Source: Sepiola atlantica (taxonomy: Eukaryota; Mollusca; Cephalopoda; Sepiida; Sepiolidae). From it: DNA of 64,000 bases. The notes beneath the pieces were generated by a model. That model was not told the origin of the DNA. It saw nothing but the letters and a program-made list of their open reading frames with translations, and did no database searches. The stretch's first letter is position 1, and each line of letters begins with the position of its first letter. Of the stretch, positions 23,491-35,799 are shown piece after piece. The position numbers and the translations under genes are program-made. The stretch lies in assembly GCA_963556195.1 (NCBI GenBank), contig OY744537.1, positions 16,948,774 through 17,012,773 of the forward strand. Reading direction: 5' to 3'.

Positions 23491-24025
23491 TTAGAGCAGG
23501 TGCTAGTGTGATTGCAAGAGTTAGGAGTAGATGGAGTAAGTTCAGGGAACTTCTGCCATTACTAACCAGCAGAGCGTTACCACTGGATACCAAGGGAAGA
23601 ATATATCAGGCATGTGTACACAGTGTGATGTATGGAAGTGAAACCTGGCCAGTGAAGGTTGGGGACATGTGTTGCATAGAGAGAAATGATATAAGAATGA
23701 TACAATGGATGTGTAATGTGAGTCTTAAAGATAGGCTTAGATCTGATGACCTCAGAGGAAGATAAAATCTGGACAGTATAGTGAGGTGTGTGCAGAAGTG
23801 TAGCCTTTGATGGTATGGCCACATGTAAAGAAATGATGAAAGTTTTTGGGTTAGCATATGTAGAACAGTTGAGATAACAGGTTAAGTTCACAGGGGAAGG
23901 CGAAGGTAAACATAAGAGAAATAAGTAAAGTCCTGGCCAGAGTAAGGTTGTTTTGGAAGTCAATTTCTTAAAGTCGTCCAACACATGCCAGCATGTAAAC
24001 TGTCATTAAACCAAATATAACGATG
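23491..24025 (+). pseudogene. LINE family A, continuation after inserted LINE B
   Basis: It resumes GASVIARVRSRWSKFRELLP, then VHSVMYGSETWPVKVGDMCC and RMIQWMCNVSLKDRLRSDDL. The 3' end carries GTCGTCCAACACATGCCAGC, also seen at 41165 and (inverse) near 43960, followed by GATGATGATAA. Comparison with 40600-41215 shows it is the same element as 22080-22560. Confidence 0.78.
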
Positions 24026-24059
24026 ATGATAACACTGATCTTCAGGAGATGCAAGCAAA

Positions 24060-24450
24060 TATTTTTCAACTTACCATGTAGCAATATGTGAGGAATTCTT
24101 CATCAGAGAAGCCATCAATCCAGTTTCACTTTGAGGCTGGAAAAAGCGGCGTGGAAAGAAGGATGCAGAACTTTTTATCGGTCCATGTAGGTATGATGTT
24201 TGCTGATGAAATCGGGACTGGCTGTCACTCTTCTCAATGTTGGTAATGGACCATTGTGCTTGGTCAGCCGTCATTTGGGACTCAGTGAATTCGTTGGAAG
24301 GAGCCGGCTCAACCGATCCAGAGTAAATGACCTCACAAGTCAAGTCAAAAGCAGATTGTCAGTCATTGTCTCGACAGCAGAAATAACTGAATTGTTGTTG
24401 ATACATTGTAGATAGTTGACTCAATCTGTTGTGACGTGTTTCTGTCGTAG
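24060..24450. other. Repeat-derived DNA, no clear gene
   Basis: The words GAATTC(T)(A/T)CATCAGAGAAG and CCATCAATCC match 21930-21960, so part of this block is a duplicate of the sequence left of the 9-bp array. No protein recognised. Confidence 0.4.
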
Positions 24451-24469
24451 TGGCAGTAGTAGTTATAGT

Positions 24470-25275
24470 TGTGGTGATTTAGTAACAGAAACAGTTGTTT
24501 GCTCTCTTTTTTTCTTGTGATGTTGTTTCTGTTTTTCTCTTTCCCTTGGTTCTGTAATGTGTACGCAGTGTGATGATATATGGAAGTGAAAAAATGTAAC
24601 AATTAAAAAGATAAACACCAACAAAATTCTTGCTCTATGCTATCAAATTCTTTTTTGTTTTCTACAGCATGCTGTAAAGTTACATTCTTATTGATTAAGC
24701 TTCTCATCACCTGCTCGGGGGGGGGGGGGGGGGTTAGAGCTTCAAAAAAGACGTCTGAATCTGATCAGATTGCTGGCAAAAGAGGATGATTTTGCTATTT
24801 TCTTTGCTACATGTCACTCCGAACTTCCTATCCATGACGTCATATCGTGAAACATTAGCTTTAATTCTAATTCTTAACTTCTAATTTTACGCTTTTCTAC
24901 TTAAGTTAACCTTTATGTGGAAAATTCTGTTTCTAACATTATTTAAGTGATTCATCAGAAGCAAAGTTTTTCGCTTTCTTTTTCTCTTGTGATGATAGCA
25001 GCGATGTTGTTTCTGTTTCTCTTTCCCTTGGTTCTGTGATAGTTGCTGGAAGAATGCAACAAAAAAAAACAAAAAAACATTAACAGCATGCTGTATAGTT
25101 ACATATTTAGTACATAAGCTTCTGCTCTCTGAGGGATGGGAGTAGAGAGCTAAAAAGACGTCTGAATCTGATCATCCTACCAGCCAAGGAGAAAGATTTT
25201 ACTTTCTTCTCCGCAACGTGTCACTCCGAACTTCCCATCCGCTCTAATTCTAATCTTTAACTTCTAACGGAGAAT
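24470..25275. repeat. Imperfect ~480-bp tandem duplication
   Basis: Two diverged copies, about 24470-24890 and 24950-25275, share GTTTCTGTTTTTCTCTTTCC, ACAGCATGCTGTA, GACGTCTGAATCTGATCA and GTCACTCCGAACTTCC in the same order. A poly(G) run interrupts the first copy near 24718. Confidence 0.8.
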
Positions 25276-25708
25276 TCTTTTTTCTTACCTCTGGTGCTAT
25301 CAGATCAGGCTGTCTGAAGATACCGGCTTCCTAACCAAAAATGCACCAAACATTAATGTTATTGTTTTTTTCCTATCCCTTTGCAAAACTCAATCATGTT
25401 CTGCAAAGCCAAAAAAAACAAAAACATTTTTCCTCTACAAAACAACCAAACCAAACACTATGAATAAATACTTGAACATATCAGAACTTGAAGCATAAAA
25501 AACTTTTACCAAAATGACCGGATTCGGCATTAAATAAGCTGAAAATGGTTGATATGCCGTAAAACAACCAAACTTTTTTCTTACAAAATCTAACCTTACA
25601 TGGAAAATTCCGTTTTTAACACACCCACAACCAAGTATTGGTACAGCTATCCAAATAAATTCGTCTGAGTCAAACTTGGTATAATGAGAATAATACTTCT
25701 CTTTCATT
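25276..25708. other. Intron 1 stretch, nothing recognised
   Basis: AT-rich. The 90-codon open frame on the - strand (25707-25435) resembles no family I know. Confidence 0.4.
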
Positions 25709-25990
25709 GAGTGTGGCCAAGCAGTTAGAATGCTCGTACGGCCAGTTTCAAGTTCTGTCTCACTTTATGACACCTTAATGTGGCTGAAAAACTGTCATTG
25801 GTCAACCCAGACCTAGTGAGTTAAATTGGATATGACAAAATTGTTCAGAAGCTGTTGGATGGAGGGATGGGTTTTGACCGACTTCACCAACACAAGACAA
25901 AGGGTTATGGGATCGTTTGCATTAGGCTATGATATACTCAGCTGAGAATGTCCCTCTTTGAACTAGAGCTCTCAAAAAAGGGCAATTACT
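25709..25990 (+). mobile_element. Probable tRNA-derived SINE
   Basis: Starts GAGTGTGGCCAAGCAGTTAG, close to a polymerase III A box (TGGCCAAGCAGT). A B-box-like GTTTCAAGTTC follows about 30 bp later. A further 200 bp of body follows. A single copy in this window, so borders are approximate and the parent tRNA is not assigned. Confidence 0.5.
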
Positions 25991-26572
25991 TTATGAGACT
26001 AAGTGGTGCAAGACAAAAGCAAGCGAGATCACCAGAGTTTTTTTACCAATAGAGATGACATCATCTCCAGTAAAGGGGGGGGGGTGGTGTATAAATTATA
26101 GCATGAGCCACTGATAAAAAAATGATGTTTTTATTATTTTCGATAATGTACAGCAGTATGAGTTGCCAAGTTTATGAAAACAAAATCTTTTAATTTCATT
26201 TCATCAGAGTTGTATCGCATCTCGATTAACCCTCACCTCAAACATGTCACCCTACGAAACGAGCCATAATCATGTCCCATTTCTGTAATTTTTTTATCAA
26301 GCCTTGTTTTTAATTTTTAATGTGTAAAAAAATTGATATTGTCACAAACTAAATTTCTACGTTTTTGGCAGGTAGTTGATAAAATGGTGCTGAGGGTATA
26401 GAGGTACAGTATGCATGTTTTTCTAGAATGAACGAACATCCCCCTAGCACATATGGCCTTGCAGGCTATGTCTGAAAGCCCTTCGTTAAAGAAGAATTTG
26501 AAAAGTTTGTTTTTTTTAAAACCAAGTTTTTACTAATAACATTTTTTAAGTTTCTTTTCTTTTGTTTTTCAG

Positions 26573-26627
26573 CTCCGATGCTCTCTGGAGAATATGAAAT
26601 GACCGATCCTCTTTCTGAAGATGAAGT
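26573..26627 (+). CDS. FDX2: FDX2 exon 2
   Basis: A 55-bp exon encoding the end of codon 54, residues 55-71 (PMLSGEYEMTDPLSEDE) and two bases of codon 72. It follows a good polypyrimidine tract and CAG (26570-26572) and ends at donor GTAAGG (26628), phase 2. The acidic stretch lies between the cleaved presequence and the ferredoxin fold, as in other FDX2 proteins. Length and phases fit exactly with exons 1 and 3. Without them the exon would be too short to call. Confidence 0.82.
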
Positions 26628-27299
26628 GTAAGGTTTTGTTAATATTTTTTGAGATGTTTCATTATTTACAGCCATCTTCTAGTGAATCCTGGTTATGACC
26701 ACAGTGTTTCAACCATTTTATCTTCTGACGTTTTTTTTGTAGCACACATTATTTCATATTAAAAGCGAAACATCTTTTGTTAGATTTTCATGCTGATGCT
26801 TAAAATTTTGATCAACAAATTGTAAATTCTTCCTTCTTGAAAGTTTAAGTCACATTTTTTTTAAGTGCTTTTCTTATCTGTATTTTCAGGCATTACTCTA
26901 CGAATTTCTTCATTCTTATAGAATCACAATTTTATTAATTGTCTTCTGTAGGAATCTAGATTTTTGTTAGGCGTTACTATTAAAAGATTAGCAGCCAAAG
27001 CAAGTCTGTAGCGACCATATAATGAACAAATAATGATACCGCGATAACTGTTCAATTTTGTAAGAGAATATATTTCAAGCATGAATACTGTATGTCGCTA
27101 AATGAAGGAATAGAAAAAATGAAGCAGACATCTTGGAAGATAGATTTGATAATTTTACCACAATTATAGAAAGTCAAAACTTCATTCTTTTTTTATTCCT
27201 GTGTCTTCGACAAAGGTGGAAATAAAAACTGTGTCAACCCATCATGAGGAAAAAATAGTTAGGATTACTAAACATGACTATATATATAGCTTTTAAAAA
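26628..27299. other. Intron 2 start, no feature seen
   Basis: AT-rich with no recognisable coding or repeat structure. Confidence 0.45.
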
Positions 27300-27510
27300 A
27301 ATTTTTAATGGAAATTGCTCCAGACAAGACATGAAGCCATTTGGTGTAAGGAGCTAAAAACAAAAAAAAATACTACTTCAAGGTAAAAAACTAGCCAACG
27401 ATAACAGCAATTCTTCCCCCTTTGTCAGAAACATCGCTCATGGAATATGAGGACTAAAGGACAAAATAAGGAAAGTGAGAGTTACGAGGCTGCAGAAAGT
27501 AAACCTAAGG
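27300..27510 (-). mobile_element. SINE-like dispersed repeat, - copy
   Basis: Inverse of the element at 19751-20000. It contains CCCTTTGTCAGAAACATCGC and, at its left end, the LINE B-type tail AATTGCTCCAGACAAGACAT. A third, shorter copy is at 35041-35160. Confidence 0.6.
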
Positions 27511-28224
27511 TCCACGTTACACCTGTTCCAATGAATGTATTAAGTCGTTTACGCACGCAAGTTGATTGTCTTGTCGCTGTTGTCTTTGCTGTCATCAAAG
27601 TTGCTTCTTCGTTTATTGATACAAAACCACATTGACACTTGTTGTTAGTTTATGAAAAGCTTTATTCAAAAGCAGAAGGACAGAACATAAAACAGGTTGT
27701 CTAGGTATGCGTGAGAGAGAGATTTCACTGCATCAGTCGCCCGACGCGTGTAACTTCTGTTTGGTCGTCCCCCCCTTCTAAACCCCTGAAGTTTTCCAAT
27801 GAATTTAAAGATCGACGGTCTAAACAGAATGTGATCTAAAAAAAAAAATTGTGTTTTAGTGATAAAAATGGTTTTATGTTGTTTTTTTAAAAGAAATATT
27901 AAATGAGGAACCATTTCAAGTTAAAATCTATTTAGTATTACACATGTAATCTGAAGAAAAACACGCTTGAGAAGTGTAAATATGCTAGAAAAAATCGAGA
28001 TTTTAACAAAATGGAGTCTTACGGAACCAGATGTGTTGTTGTATTCCTCATAGAGCCATGTTTTTTTTTTTTTGTCGCTCTAGACGGAAAAAGTTTTAAA
28101 ATGTCTTTTTTTCCCTATTACCATGTAATAATAAACACTAGTTTATTACTGAATGCACCTTGCATTGAACAATTGAAATTTGAAATAAATTTGGACAATC
28201 GTCGCATATTTATCACTCTTTTTT
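27511..28224. other. Intron 2 stretch, nothing recognised
   Basis: AT-rich; short open frames show no family resemblance. Confidence 0.4.
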
Positions 28225-28243
28225 CTTCTCTCTCGCTCTCTCG

Positions 28244-28325
<82 letters not shown>
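28225..28325. repeat. Compound (CT)n-(TA)n microsatellite
   Basis: CT/CTCG runs (28228-28286) are followed by about 17 TA units (28290-28325). Confidence 0.95.
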
Positions 28326-28329
<4 letters not shown>

Positions 28330-28754
28330 CCACGTATATGCTAATTTTATTCAAATTTTCAAAGAAACGTCGGTTTTTACATTTACCACTTTTCCATTAA
28401 CATGGCTGCTCTACTATCTAACAATTAAGAGATTTGTCACATCAATGTATAATAGAGATTGGTTGTTCAGATGTGTGCTAGACAAATATTCAGAAAGTGG
28501 AGAAAGAAAGTTAACATTTTTATGACCAAAATGGCCATCCCCATCTTTCTATTATCCATCATATCCAGATATTTTAATTTTTTACTTTTCTGACATACTT
28601 TGCTTAGTTGATCCAAGGGAAGAACTTTACAACTTAAAGAAATTGTACAGGATAATCTCCTAAACTAATGAACTCATCATTATGAATTTTGGAATGTATA
28701 TTCTAGGCAACACGACAAGTAACATGGGCACATTATTTTTTTGTAAACTCTTTA

Positions 28755-29374
28755 GGGGGTGCATGTATATAAAGTTAGGTATTTGTATATGTTTATATAT
28801 ATTTTGTTGTACAGGATAGACTCCTAAGCTAACAAACCAACAATTAGGAATTTTAGTAAGGTGTAATATTAGCTATATTTAGTTTTATGCAAAGGGGTCA
28901 AAATAGGGGATAGAAGACATTTGTGAAATTTGAACAAATAGTTATTAGACATCAGTTAATAAATATTCCCAAATTTCAGTTTCTTTGGCTGATTTTAAAG
29001 GGTTTTTAGGGGGAATAATATGGGTAAAACCTAACATTTGAAAATTCATTTTTTTCCCAGATTTGCATTAAATTTGATCTATATTCATTAGATTTCAATT
29101 GAGCAAGATTCTCTGAATTTCAAGTATTTTTATTAAGACCTCTTAAGCTTAAGCCTGAAATTTTCGATATTTTCTAGAATCAAAATCATGTAATGAATTT
29201 TGATAAAAATTGAAATAGGGATTCTAGACATAAGGTTTAGTATCATAATATCTTGATTTTAATCTTCGTAATTTTAGGGGAACATAAAAGTGATACAAAA
29301 CTGTTCTGTTCGGAGAAATTAATTTTACCCGTCCTGGGACGAGTATTCTTTTAGTATATATATGTATATACACG

Positions 29375-29422
<48 letters not shown>

Positions 29423-29425
29423 GGT
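28755..29425. repeat. Dispersed repeat, copy 1, ending in a CA microsatellite
   Basis: About 600 bp matches 59590-60180 in the same direction. Shared words include TATATAAAGTTAGGTAT, CATCA(G/A)TTAATAAATATT and GGTTTAGTAT. Each copy ends in a dinucleotide run, CA here and TA there. No coding content; probably a non-autonomous element. Confidence 0.75.
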
Positions 29426-30100
29426 GTGGGTTTGCATCAAATTTTCATTTTCTATTTAAAAATTTATTCCAATTGGCATACATAAAGAGATGAAAACCAC
29501 AGATATAGTTACGAAAGGAAAGTATACAATCGAACATGTATTGCATGAACAATGTATAAATAAATGCAAGTTACATTTTGTTGATTGTTCTGTGCTGCGA
29601 CCAGAAGAGAGGAAGTATGAAAATAACTGCGACCAGAATTAGTGAAAAGCTTTCCAATATGGCAGCCTGTCGGAGCAAATCCGATATCTTGTTCTTTCGG
29701 TGCTCAATAGCTCAGGGAAGATAACTTGGATATGGTCTAAGGGAGATCACTCCTCATAATTTTAAGTCAACGGGTCCCTATCTACGTCAGATTTCCGGTA
29801 ATATATATATATCTATATCATTGGATTATAATTTCTATTAAACAAATGCTGTTTAGCAGAGTAAATGCGATTTCTAATTTTAATGATTTTAATCAATCTC
29901 CTGATATTATTGATTTCTAATCTTCTACCCAAACCTATAAGTAATAGTCTTGCATATGAATTTTATAAGAAAGCCATTAAAAAAAGAATAAATTCTTTTT
30001 ATATTTATTCTCATTTACGATTTACAAACAAAATTCTTTGACAACTGCTTGGCTTGAATTTAGAGTGCACTATTTGATTTTAAATATTTTGGTACATTTG
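29426..30100. other. Intron 2 stretch, no gene seen
   Basis: AT-rich with a short TA run near 29805. It contains GGGAAGATAACTTGG near 29715, a variant of a GGGAGATAAC word seen elsewhere in the window. Confidence 0.4.
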
Positions 30101-30745
30101 TACATGAGGAACCGATACCCCCCCCCAATGAGATTGTACGTTTTTAGGCGATTACATGTAGATACCCAGAAAAATTTTGCAGTAAAAATAAATAAATAAA
30201 CAAAGAAATTATTATTTTAAAGTTGGAGATCACTTTAGCATATAAATTTAACCTAAAATGATCACTTATTTCCGAGCCAGAAGTTTCTAACCGGACAGCG
30301 TTTTAAAGATATATAACCAAGGAGGTTAATAGGAATATTGAATGCAAATGCAATGAAATCCAGATCTCTAATGCATGCATATAAATAATTTTTAATAAAT
30401 GGCAAAGGTCCACAATTTTCAACAATAGCCTGAAATATTTGGCGGTAAAAATTAAAAAAAAAAAAAAAAAAAGATTTAAAAACTTTATCCCTACCAGTAA
30501 CTCTAAGTCCGAGTGGCAAAATATAATATTAAACTAAAACCAAAAAATAGTTAAATGTTGTTCAAATGTTATCTGATCGGAAAGTGGGTGATCATTTTAC
30601 GTTAAATTTATATGCTAAACTGATCCTCCTCTAAAGTTTAAAATATTTTTTAATTTTTTTATATTTATCACCAAGTTTTTCAAGATGTTTACACATAATC
30701 ATCACTAAAAAGTAGAATCTCATTTTTTTTGGGGGGGGGGGGGGT
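30101..30745. repeat. Inverted repeat pair with ~150-bp arms
   Basis: The block 30101-30260 (poly-C, GATTGTACGTTTTTAGGCGATTAC, then ATCACTTTAGCATATAAATT) is inverted at about 30575-30745 (AAATTTATATGCTAAACTGATC up to poly-G). Related copies lie at 33290-33440, 33530-33720 and inverted at 34130-34290. Confidence 0.7.
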
Positions 30746-31679
30746 TAGCATAGGGTTAATAATGCCAATATTTTAATCATTAAATAATATTTTTTGAATT
30801 AGAATAGCAACCAATTACGTGGTAGGAAGTGTGTGTCTTATGACAGTCAGGTAGAAAAAATGCAGCCCCCCCCCCTTTTTTATACTTATGAGTTATCTAT
30901 ATAATACTAAAAGTCTATTGTTCTTGTATGTTTGCAATCAGCTTTCAGCTTTCCGGTTTTCAACATCCGGTTGCGCATGTGTAAATAGCATCGTCTTCAA
31001 TCTGTTATTTCAATTCCGTTATTCTCTATTATGATTAACGAACGCATGAAATTTTTCATTCTGGAAATTTTTAAACAATTTCATTTAATTTCATCAAATA
31101 GTTTATTTGTTTTCTTCACTGCTAAAAACATTTAACGGGAGGACTTCGTAAAGTCTGTCGCAGTTTCAAAAAAACTCCTCCCTTTTAAAAAACAAAAACA
31201 AACAAACAAAAAAACAACACTCATTATTAATATCAGCCATACTAGCGGTCGGTGAACGAAACCACCTCCCACTTTCCCTCTCATAGATTTCACCACTCCT
31301 ACTCCCTCTGTTTTCGTTACGTACGCGAGAAAGCCTGCTGTACCCCCTTCCTTTCTCAAATCGCCCTAACCAACCACTTATAATTCAGTAACTGTAATTT
31401 AAAAAAAAAACAATTATAATAAACAGAACGACTCATAGAAATCTATCTATATTCTTTTTTCATTTTAATATACTTTCATAGAAATGCTTCTGTTATGTAA
31501 AAAAAACCTATTTTCTTTATGCCACAAGTGTCACGCTCATACATGAATTCCATAGCTAATATAACAAACTGACCCAACGGGTCACGGGTGGTCACTTATA
31601 AAGGCCAAAAACCACTCGAGGATAAGGGTTAATAAGATGGATAGATTGACCAATCAATGATGATGAATATTATGAGAGG

Positions 31680-33813
31680 TAGAGTTGGGCGGTTTTGAAA
31701 TTTTGGTTTCGGTATCGGTTTCGGTTTTTTTCCCTTAAAACCTCGGTTTACGGTTCGGTTTTTCGGTTTTTTTGAAAAAAAAATTTTTACTATGGAAGCT
31801 ATTCATTCTCTTGTGTGATGATTAGTTATTATTCAACGTTTAGTTGAATTATGCCACTGTTTCGATAATTTTGTGACTGAATCATTCTCCATGATATGAA
31901 TCATAAGTTTTAAGGTGTTGACTGTTGTAATCAAAGTTCTGATACCTTTTTAACAGTTAACTCGTTAAAACAGTGACCAAAGATTCATGAAAGATTTCTG
32001 AAGAATAAAACTGAGTTTGAATATACATTCTATCTAATTCTTTAACCCATCAGAAGCTAAAATATAACTCAGAAATGCAAGAAATTAAAAAACGAAAATT
32101 TATTTAAACAAACAAAATAATTTTACAAATAAAATTAAGCAAAAATGATGATGAAAATGAAATATACACACCATATACTTCTCGAATAGCCGGTGTTGAC
32201 TGTTGGGATGTCTGTCATTTTGTGTGCTCGAAGTTCTGTCAACTGGTGCGTGTTGGGGTTAATATTTGTTTTTAAGACAGGGTAATAAAACTTTATAGAC
32301 ATGCGTAAAAAACTAGTAGTACACCCGAAAACCGCGCCAAGAGAAAAGGAAGGATGGTTAAAAAAAAGTAGAGATTATTAATTCACCTAAAGTCATCCGA
32401 ATAAAGTGACACTAGCATTGGCAACTACTTTTTTTCTTTTTAAATGTTTGTACTTACTCACTACTTTTCGTTTATTTACTTTTACAAGTATTTTTTTTAA
32501 ATTTCATTTTAATAACTTATTTTTTTAGATAACTCTGAAACAAACAAATAATTATTTTACAATTTTGAGTTGAATCAAATAGATTTTCGCCATCATACGG
32601 AACGCGTTTGATTTTTTCTTTTTCATTTGAAAATAGTTTATGCTAAAAATACGATGTCATGTTGTCTGTCGTATTTCTCTTTTTTTCATTTGAAAACTCA
32701 AAATGTTAATGATAAACAAACTGTAAACAAAGATTTCTTCCTACAAGTAGCAATACACATGAAAAAATTTAAATTGCTTAAAATATCTCAATAATGGCAT
32801 ATATAGAAAGAGCTTGATGATCTAAGAAAGAATCTTTTTAAATTTTTTAAATCTGACTAAAAATAAGGAAGTTATGACTATTTTTGTGCCTCGCACAATT
32901 GGATATTTTCCCCTCTTTAATACCATATGCGTTTCGTCACATTTTTTACACTAATTTTTCAGTAAAAATGTTATATCTTTGTTAAAACACAAGATTAAGC
33001 AATGAAATTTACCATATAAGTGTATTTTTGTACAAGAAATCAGAATATGCCACTGAAAATCTCCAGAAATTAATGGTTTCCAAGTAATCTGCACTAAGTG
33101 CACATAAATATGCTGCAATACCTTAAAAATACCATGAATCCATTAAAAGAAAGAAGTTAGAAAACTCAAAGTTGAATTGTAATACATTTTATGTACAAGA
33201 AACTAAAATCTAATACTAGGACTGTTTAAAAATGAATATATTGCAAGATTTCTTTAGCATTATTGTAGATTTACACCTTCTGCTAACTCACCCCCTTACC
33301 TCCCCAAAATATGAGATTCTACTTTTTTTATTTAGGCAATTACATGTTAACACTTTGAAAAACTTGGCAGAAAGAAAGAAACAAAAACAATTATTTTAGA
33401 ATTTAAAGTGGGGATCAGTTTCACATAAAATAATCCCCCATTTCAAGGCCATTCTAGCGTTTTAGGACAGTTAATTATTTTTTCTATGGGAAATAAATCC
33501 TGTGCGTTTTTCTTGTTTTTTTTTTTTTTTTCTTTTTTTTTAGACGATTATAAGGGTTTTTGTGGGAGGAGGGGGGCTTACCACTTGAACTTCAGGTTAG
33601 TGGTAGGGCTAGGGGCAATTAAGTGTGAACACCCTGAAAACTTAGCAGAAAGAAAAAAAAACAATTCATTTAGAATTTCGAGTGGGGGATTAGTTTCACA
33701 TATATTTAATGCAGAATAATTCACCATTTCCGGGCCATTCTAGCGTTTTAGGGCATTAATCAATTTTTTTCTATGGCAAATAAATCCTGTGCGGTTTTTT
33801 TTATGGGCGTCTG

Positions 33814-33846
<33 letters not shown>

Positions 33847-34988
33847 CGATTATGTGTGGTTTTAATGGGCTTTTTTGTAGGATTAGGGCTTCCTACTCGG
33901 ACTTAGGGTTAGTGATAAGGTTAAGGAAGGGGTTTTGTTTTGGATGGAGGTTGCCATTCGGACTTAGTGTTAGGGTTAAGGGAGTTTTTTAGGAGTGGCT
34001 TGCCACTCATATTTAAGGTTAATGGTACGATACGTTCAAGATGGCATTTTTAGGAGGTGGGCTTGTTAGTCGTACCTAGAGTTAATGGTAGAGTAATTAT
34101 TTATTTTATAAATTTCACTAAAAGGCAAGAATGCCCGGGAAATCGGAGATCATTTTACATTAAATTTATATGCAAAACTGATCCCCCACTCTAAATTCTA
34201 AACTATTTTTTGTTGTTTTGTTTTTTCTTTTTTTCGCCAAGACTTTAAGACGTAATCGCCTAAAAAAGTAGAATCTTTATTTTTTTTTTAAATTGGCGAC
34301 TAGAAATTCATTACTACTAGAAGTTCGAAAGTTGAGTGAAAACCAGTATTTTTTAAAGTATTTTTTATAAAAGAACCAAATAGGATTAACTTTTTTAAGC
34401 ACAAAAAGTATTTTTATCTCACTTTTAAAGAAGTTTATAAACGTATTTTACAAAGCTTTACAAGACGCTGCTGCTGATTGATTGTTATATCAACAATACT
34501 AGTAGCCATTGTTGACTTTCGCTCAAAAAAAAGGACAATATTTTTTAGGATAAGATAATTTAAAATTACTATTACCGAAAGACAAAACAACGTACAATTA
34601 TAATTTTAATGCATAAAAAAAGATGAAAGATTAATTTATTTACTAGTTGGGTACGAAAAATGTAACAACATTTTCTATATTCATATTTTAAAATGTTTAA
34701 AATTCGTTCTAGAATGAAAATAAACAAAAATCGCCTCGTGTTTATAGCAGTAATTGCAGTAATATATTTGTTCAATCTGTCCTCTTACTAATATAACATT
34801 TTTTGGTAATATGCAATTTTATTCAAATCGGAAAATCTTTTCAACCGTGTTTCCTTGTATGTGGTGGCTTACTGTAGTAAAAACGCAATACCGAACGGTT
34901 ACGGTTTAAAAAAAAAAAACCGATTCGGTATTCGGTATGGAGACGAAACCGAAAAACCGCGGTTTTTCGGTAAAACCGCCCATCTCTA
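31680..34988. mobile_element. hAT-like non-autonomous element with 8-bp TSD
   Basis: The left end is TAGAGTTGGGCGGTTTT (31680) and the right end is its inverse, ending CCGCCCATCTCTA (34988). Both ends continue into CGGTTT-rich subterminal repeats. An 8-bp direct repeat ATGAGAGG flanks the 3.3-kb unit at 31672-31679 and 34989-34996. The 8-bp duplication and short TIRs fit the hAT superfamily. No transposase frame is seen, and the interior has picked up inverted copies of the 30101-type repeat. Confidence 0.82.
33290..34290. repeat. Clustered direct and inverted repeat copies inside the hAT-like element
   Basis: Copies near 33310-33440 and 33530-33720 (AGACGATTA and ACACTTTGAAAA/ACACCCTGAAAA types) are in one direction. 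One at 34130-34290 is inverted. G-rich stretches around 33560-34090 carry repeated TTAGGGTTA-like words. Confidence 0.6.
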
Positions 34989-35040
34989 ATGAGAGGATTG
35001 AAAATCTCTCCACACCACCCACTGAAAATAACAGCCAGTC

Positions 35041-35160
35041 CATAAAACAGCAATTCTTCTTCCTATGTCGGAAACATCGCTCATGGAATATGAAGACTAA
35101 AGGGTAGGGGGGGCGAGAGTTACGGGACTGATGAAAGTAACCACAAGGTCCTCTTTCTAC
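35041..35160 (-). mobile_element. SINE-like dispersed repeat, short - copy
   Basis: Contains CGGAAACATCGCTCATGGAA and the following region of the family at 19751 and 27300. The LINE-type tail is missing. Confidence 0.5.
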
Positions 35161-35294
35161 TTTAGGTATTTTTTTTTTGTTTGTTTTTTTTTTTGTGTTT
35201 TGTGTTTTTCTAAAAAAACAAAAACATTTCTAAATGTTTTTATCGCATTCTGTACTTCCTCAGTTATCATTTCTTTTTTTTTCTTCATTTTTAG

Positions 35295-35401
35295 GGTAAA
35301 TATTGTTTTTGTCAACAAAGATGGAGAGAAGACCCCAGTGAGAGGAAAGATCGGAGACAATGTATTATACCTTTCTCATAGATACGGGATTCCATTAGAA
35401 G
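35295..35401 (+). CDS. FDX2: FDX2 exon 3: start of the ferredoxin fold
   Basis: A 107-bp exon encoding the last base of codon 72, residues 73-107 and one base of codon 108. The protein VNIVFVNKDGEKTPVRGKIG is the first beta hairpin of a 2Fe-2S ferredoxin, and DNVLYLSHRYGIPLEG leads into the cluster loop. It matches the adrenodoxin/FDX2 family clearly. Acceptor TTTTTAG ends at 35294. Donor GTAGATT at 35402 is phase 1 and weaker than the others. Confidence 0.93.
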
Positions 35402-35799
35402 GTAGATTTTATTGCTTGATTGTATTTGCCTTCGTACAGAAATGTTTGTTGTTATAATTGTATTTGTAGGTTAATCTTGTATAAAGCTTCTCTTCCATTG
35501 CTAGAAAAAAAAGTTGAAATATAAACTTGAAACAAAAAAAAGATTAGAAGCCACAAACTCAAAAGGAAACAACAAAAAAATAACGTAGTTACTTCCCTTC
35601 CTCTGCCGAAAAGAAATAATAAAAAACCAAAGTACGTATTAGTATGTTTTATTAGATATTGCAATAATTAACCCAAATGAATCGAAGTAATGTAGCATTA
35701 TGAGAGGGAGGGGGTGGGTCAAATAAAATCAGTCAAAAAGTTGACTGATGAGGGAAGTAAAAAGAAAAGAAAAATCGAAACTATAATTTCTGGGGAAAT
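35402..35799. other. Intron 3 start, no feature
   Basis: AT-rich intronic sequence. The open frame on the - strand at 35664-35452 is low complexity. Confidence 0.45.

Noticed and set aside
26466..26675. 69-codon - strand frame across 26573-26627
   Set aside because: Antisense to FDX2 exon 2; the + strand reading joins the neighbouring exons in frame at canonical splice sites.
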